35,852 nt of DNA from Bacillota bacterium (GTDB lineage: Bacteria > Bacillota > DTU025). Positions 32,648-35,852 of this stretch are shown here, piece after piece. The first letter of the stretch is position 1. Each line of letters opens with the position of its first letter. The position numbers and the translations under genes are program-made. Under the pieces are notes generated by a model that was not told the DNA's origin, ran no database searches, and saw nothing but the letters and a program-made list of their open reading frames with translations. Where the stretch lies: contig JAGVTS010000131.1 in assembly GCA_019136685.1 (NCBI GenBank), positions 1-35,852 on the forward strand, in the 5' to 3' direction.

Positions 32648-33643
32648 ATGAACTGGAGGCCGACGCTTAGGCTCTGCCTTGCCGTCACGTTGGCGATCGC
32701 GGGAGCGGGTTGTGCGCTCAAGCCGCCTGCTGCGCTTGGAAGCGGATCCATGGTGGTCGCTGCGGCCATCAAGAGCGTTCCAAGTGCATCGTCCGTACCA
32801 GAGCTGATTGTGCTGACGCTCAGCATGGGAGGGTTCAGCCTCAGACACGAAATGCCTGTGGACGGAGGCGCGGCTCACGGCGCGGTTCAATCCCTTGCTG
32901 CCGGGAACTGGCTGATCGATGCGGTTGCCATGGATGGCGAGGGCGATGCGATTTACGCGGGCCGCGCTAAGGCCCAGGTGAAGCGGGACGGTGTGACTCC
33001 TGTATCGATCACCCTGCGCGCGGTGGAAGGTCGCGTCAGGATCCAGGTGTCAGCCGCGGGAATAGCGGACACGCCGGTTCATTCGGCCGATATCTCTGTC
33101 TACTATGCTAGCGGCAGCTCGGCGTATCGTTACTACAAGGACATACGTGAGCAGGACGGGTACTTCACTGTTGAAGACAATGGGTATCCTCCGCGTTCCT
33201 ATGATTTCCGCGTGGTGCTGAAGGCCGCGGACGGATCGGTGTTGTATGAGAGCGAGTACGCCGGTTTCGGGGTGTGCCCCGGCAAGTTCACGAGCGTGAA
33301 CTGGAGCCCAGGGTTGGGCGACATCCAAGTGGATGTGGAGTTCCTGATGGCGCCGGGAGCTCCAGGGAACGTGTGTGCTGGCGTGGATGGCACACAGGCA
33401 GCCGTATCATGGACGGCTCCGCCTGATGGGCTTGCAGCGTCCTACAGGGTGTACTGGAGATACTCGTTGTTTGACCGGTACACAACATCCAGGTCTCAGC
33501 AAGTCGAAGCGCCCGCGACGTCAGCTTTGGTGTCCTTGTCTTCCCAGCAAAGAGGGTCAACAGTCCATTTCGTGGTGGTTGCGCGCGACTCGTCAGGGCA
33601 GGAGAGCTTGAGGAGCTCTGAGATCGCCGTGGAGTACCGGTAA
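32648..33643 (+). CDS. Lipoprotein with C-terminal fibronectin type III domain
   Basis: A 331-residue exported lipoprotein. The signal peptide ends in the lipobox AGAGC (Cys22). The middle (about 40-240) is beta-rich and not recognised; it contains DGTQAA only after the domain border. Residues about 244-331 form a fibronectin type III fold (APGNVCAGVDGTQAAVSWTAP, YRVYWRYSLF, FVVVARDSSGQES). A GGAG lies about 9 nt before the ATG. It is divergent from the GGDEF-EAL gene across a 230-bp gap and may be a surface adhesion or carbohydrate-related protein; the exact role is unknown. Confidence 0.82.
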   Translation: MNWRPTLRLCLAVTLAIAGAGCALKPPAALGSGSMVVAAAIKSVPSASSVPELIVLTLSMGGFSLRHEMPVDGGAAHGAVQSLAAGNWLIDAVAMDGEGDAIYAGRAKAQVKRDGVTPVSITLRAVEGRVRIQVSAAGIADTPVHSADISVYYASGSSAYRYYKDIREQDGYFTVEDNGYPPRSYDFRVVLKAADGSVLYESEYAGFGVCPGKFTSVNWSPGLGDIQVDVEFLMAPGAPGNVCAGVDGTQAAVSWTAPPDGLAASYRVYWRYSLFDRYTTSRSQQVEAPATSALVSLSSQQRGSTVHFVVVARDSSGQESLRSSEIAVEYR

Positions 33644-33648
33644 AGGAT

Positions 33649-33679
33649 GCTCCGCCCGCGCCTTGGGTACGGGCGGAGC
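33649..33679. terminator. Terminator hairpin between convergent genes
   Basis: GCTCCGCCCG (33649-33658) and CGGGCGGAGC (33670-33679) form a perfect 10-bp stem with an 11-nt loop, 6 bp after the lipoprotein stop. It can serve both this gene and the convergent mgtE. Confidence 0.7.
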
Positions 33680-33712
33680 CATGTTCAGTGTCGCGTGGCA
33701 GATGGAGCCGGC

Positions 33713-35062
33713 CTACAGCTTGAGCAACGCTCGCGCAATGCTGAAGTAGATCATGAGGCCTGTGCCATCCACTATCGTGGTGATCAACGGCGAGGACATA
33801 ACAGCTGGGTCCAGGTGGAGCGCCGTGGCCGCTATAGGCAGCATAGATCCGACAATGGTCGCCACGGTGACGATTACGAGCACGGATGTGCACACGATCA
33901 CTCCGATGATGGGATTGCCGCCGACCCTCCATGCTCGCAGGAACGCTATGCCCGACATCGACAGGCCGAGAGCGAGGCCCAGCGTAAGCTCTCGGGAAAA
34001 CACTGACCAGACATCCCGTAGTCGTATGTCGCGCACCGCGAGGCCGCGGATGATTACTGAGGCAGCCTGCGAACCGGCGTTGCCGCCACAGTCTATCAGC
34101 AGCGGTATGAAGAACGTCAGCTCGATGACGGATTGCATGGCTGTGCTGAAATTCTGCAGTATCTTCCCCGTAACCGATTCGGCCAGGAAGAGCACCATCA
34201 GCCAGACTATCCGGCTGCGCCACAGCTCTTTGACTGAGGTTGCGAAGTACGGGCGGTCCAGCGGCATGGTACCTGCAATCTTCTGGATGTCCTCTGTGGC
34301 CTCTTCTTCGACGACATCCAGGATGTCGTCGGCCGTGATGATTCCCGCGAGCCGGTTGTCGCGATCGACAACGGGCAGGGCCAGATACCGGTATTTCTTG
34401 AACAGCTGGGCCGCCTCTTCCTGGTCGGCCTCGACCGGTACCGACAACACACTCCGGCTCATGATGGAGGATATCTTGCGCTTGAGATCGGCGATGACCA
34501 GATCACGCAGGGAGAGCACCCCTACAAGGCGCTCATCTGCGTCAACGACGTAGATGTAGTATACCGTCTCCGCCTCCGGGGCGGCATGTCGCAGCTCGGC
34601 AAGGGTTTTCTCGACGGTCCACTCCATGTTGACGGTGACGTATTCGGTGGCCATGATGCCGCCCGAAGAGTCCTCGTCGTACTGCAGCAGTTCGCGGACT
34701 TCGTCTCCTTCGGAGTCCATCAGTTCAAGCAGAGTCTCGGCTTTCGACTCTGGGAGATCGCCGATGAGGTCGGCGGCGTCGTCTGAGTCCATTTCCCTGA
34801 GGATTTCAGATGAGCGGGCAGCCCCCATCATCCGGATTATCTCTGTCTGGTCCTCCGGATCTAGTTCCTGGACTATGTCGGCAGCCTTGTCAGCCGGTAT
34901 GGCGTGGAAAAAAGCGCTGCGGGCCGAATCGTCGAGCAGTTCCAAAATGTCGACTACGTCTGCGGGATGTAGGGAGTCTACCAGGCCGGTCAGCGCTTCA
35001 GTGGAGTCGTCGGAAAGCAGCTGCTTCACTTTTTCTACAAGGACAGTGTACCTATCATCCAC
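33713..35062 (-). CDS. mgtE: MgtE-type magnesium transporter
   Basis: A 449-residue MgtE. The acidic N domain (about 1-125, SLHPADVVDILELLD and DDAADLIGDLP) and two CBS domains (about 130-255) act as the cytoplasmic magnesium sensor; five membrane helices follow (about 285-447), with CGGNAGSQAASVIIRGL and the final LDPAVMSSPLITTIVDGTG forming the pore. Usual family length. The GTG start at 35062 follows AGAGGGGGTG. The promoter lies over 200 nt upstream, leaving a long structured leader. Confidence 0.95.
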   Translation of the reverse strand: MDDRYTVLVEKVKQLLSDDSTEALTGLVDSLHPADVVDILELLDDSARSAFFHAIPADKAADIVQELDPEDQTEIIRMMGAARSSEILREMDSDDAADLIGDLPESKAETLLELMDSEGDEVRELLQYDEDSSGGIMATEYVTVNMEWTVEKTLAELRHAAPEAETVYYIYVVDADERLVGVLSLRDLVIADLKRKISSIMSRSVLSVPVEADQEEAAQLFKKYRYLALPVVDRDNRLAGIITADDILDVVEEEATEDIQKIAGTMPLDRPYFATSVKELWRSRIVWLMVLFLAESVTGKILQNFSTAMQSVIELTFFIPLLIDCGGNAGSQAASVIIRGLAVRDIRLRDVWSVFSRELTLGLALGLSMSGIAFLRAWRVGGNPIIGVIVCTSVLVIVTVATIVGSMLPIAATALHLDPAVMSSPLITTIVDGTGLMIYFSIARALLKL

Positions 35063-35264
35063 AACAACACCCCCTCTAGGGGCGTACGCACCGACCTGCC
35101 GGCACGGTGAACGTCGCCCCAGACTGGTTTTGACCGGGTCTACTCGACTTCGACGCAGGGCTTAGCAGTATGAACCGCTTCGTACTGCCTGGGTCTCCGT
35201 CCACCAACTCTCCCCCCTTGTTAGCCAATATGAAGTGAGCGCCGAGAGCCTCTCACCGGCTCAC
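35063..35264 (-). ncRNA. Long structured mgtE leader, possible riboswitch
   Basis: About 200 nt lie between the promoter and mgtE. Paired segments (plus coordinates): GTGAGC 35235-35240 with GCTCAC 35259-35264 enclosing GAGAG/CTCTC; CGTCCACC 35198-35205 with GGTGAACG 35106-35113 (one G-U), closing a domain of about 100 nt; inside it GCAGTA 35165-35170 with TACTGC 35183-35188. I could not match it to the M-box consensus. Confidence 0.45.
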
Positions 35265-35271
35265 CTTGGTA

Positions 35272-35300
35272 ATTATACTATCTCCGCTCCAGGATGTCAC
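35272..35300 (-). promoter_or_regulatory. SigA-type promoter of mgtE
   Basis: Minus-strand GTGACA (35295-35300) and TATAAT (35272-35277) are 17 bp apart. Transcription would start near 35265, at the beginning of the structured leader. Confidence 0.75.
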
Positions 35301-35641
35301 TCCTAGGACGCATTCCGTGACGCATTCCGGGTGCGTGTAGGGATTGTCGCTTCCGGAATCGCCGATCTCGCCCGTTTCGGCATCGCGCCGATCCGGCATT
35401 TGGCGCCCCGCTCACGCATCCGAATCCGGATTGGCTTTCTGCTGCAGCCCGGTCGGGATACTCCCGGGTTTTGTGATTCGGAGGCGGCCCGGCGGCCATC
35501 CGCGGTTTCGCGAGCTAGAGGGTTTTTCAGCTCAGGAGGTTCCCTGCTCCTTCCATTGCGGCAAGACACGCACCCTTCCGAGTCCCTTATTCACTGTCCC
35601 AGTTCGCGGTTGATGCCGGGCCCAGCTGGCCTTGGACGGGG
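35301..35641. other. 340-bp stretch without a recognisable gene
   Basis: Open frames exist on both strands because the DNA is GC-rich, but none has a ribosome site and a recognisable product. A 12-bp direct repeat GACGCATTCCG(T/G) occurs at 35307-35318 and 35319-35330. Several short inverted CCGG-type repeats follow, without a clear array. Confidence 0.5.
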
Positions 35642-35852
35642 CTACCCCGGCCTGGGCAGGGAATAGGCCGCGAGGGCCTCAAAGAAAAGCAGTTTGGCCG
35701 CGACATGGGCGCGTGTGTGGGCCACGGCGGCTGTGCGTATGTACCAGGAGAAGTATCGGAGCAGGTGCTTCGTTGCCACGCCTCGGGTTGGCTTCAGCCA
35801 ATAGCGGAAATCGTACACCACGCGTCGGGCGTTCCGCACGTGGTAGAGCGGG
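35642..35852 (-). CDS. C-terminal end of a possible family 2 glycosyltransferase (5' end off window)
   Basis: The minus frame is open from the right edge to the TAG at 35642, about 69 residues. It reads LYHVRNARRVVYDFRYWLKP, then helices ending LFFEALAAYSLPRPG. The YHVRN motif followed by a basic helix resembles the C-terminus of family 2 glycosyltransferases. Too little is present for a firm name. Confidence 0.4.
   Translation of the reverse strand, partial: PLYHVRNARRVVYDFRYWLKPTRGVATKHLLRYFSWYIRTAAVAHTRAHVAAKLLFFEALAAYSLPRPG

Noticed and set aside
35063..35264. M-box magnesium riboswitch in front of mgtE
   Set aside because: The characteristic GGTGAGGCTCC and GCTGCYGCCC segments could not be found, so only an unassigned structured leader is reported.
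35331..35666. Plus-strand frame of 111 codons near the right edge
   Set aside because: Arg/Pro/Gly-rich, no ribosome site, and it overlaps the end of a more plausible minus-strand gene.

Overview
The window looks like chromosomal DNA of a GC-rich, endospore-forming member of the Bacillota (Firmicutes), or a related deep-branching lineage. The evidence is a clear dipicolinate synthase subunit A gene (spore-specific), a Gram-positive type LexA/DinR box, GGAGG ribosome binding sites with frequent GTG and TTG starts, and consensus SigA-type promoters in otherwise GC-rich DNA. No genus can be named from the sequence alone.

Layout. 1-5225 (minus) is a DNA damage mutagenesis cassette: a Y-family polymerase-like ImuB without catalytic acidic residues but with a clamp-binding motif, a small DUF6504-like protein, and an error-prone DnaE2/ImuC polymerase that runs off the left edge. 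A consensus promoter abutting a perfect SOS box drives imuB. 5250-10017 (plus) is accessory DNA: an RHS/YD-repeat gene that looks cut at both ends, an internally deleted IS4-like transposase, and a Phd/YefM-RelE/ParE toxin-antitoxin pair with its own promoter and TGTACA operator core.

10262-15273 (plus) is a BMP-type nucleoside ABC importer (binding protein, double ATPase, two permeases) behind an unusual leader with tandem dyads and long inverted repeats. 15401-16814 is a lemA/TPM-domain pair. 16831-21576 (minus) holds a TrmFO/GidA-like FAD protein translationally coupled to dpaA, and a mannose-1-phosphate guanylyltransferase fused to a degenerate phosphohexomutase. 21775-29518 (plus) is a dense run: GTP cyclohydrolase FolE2, an ABC-F ATPase, TldD, a TldE-like partner, a methylthioadenosine/methylthioinosine phosphorylase-family enzyme and a methylthioadenosine/S-adenosylhomocysteine deaminase. 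Then come a small CBM25-like protein, tRNA-Gln(CTG) and tRNA-Glu(CTC), a GGDEF-EAL signalling protein (minus), a fibronectin-III lipoprotein (plus), an MgtE magnesium transporter (minus) with a long structured leader, and the C-terminal end of a possible glycosyltransferase at the right edge.

How the genes work together. The strongest functional unit is the SOS-controlled ImuB-DUF6504-DnaE2 set. The nucleoside importer and the deaminase/phosphorylase pair could share purine salvage, the latter acting on by-products of S-adenosylmethionine use. The most open questions are the FAD protein paired with dpaA where dpaB would be expected, and the structured leaders before the nucleoside importer and mgtE.
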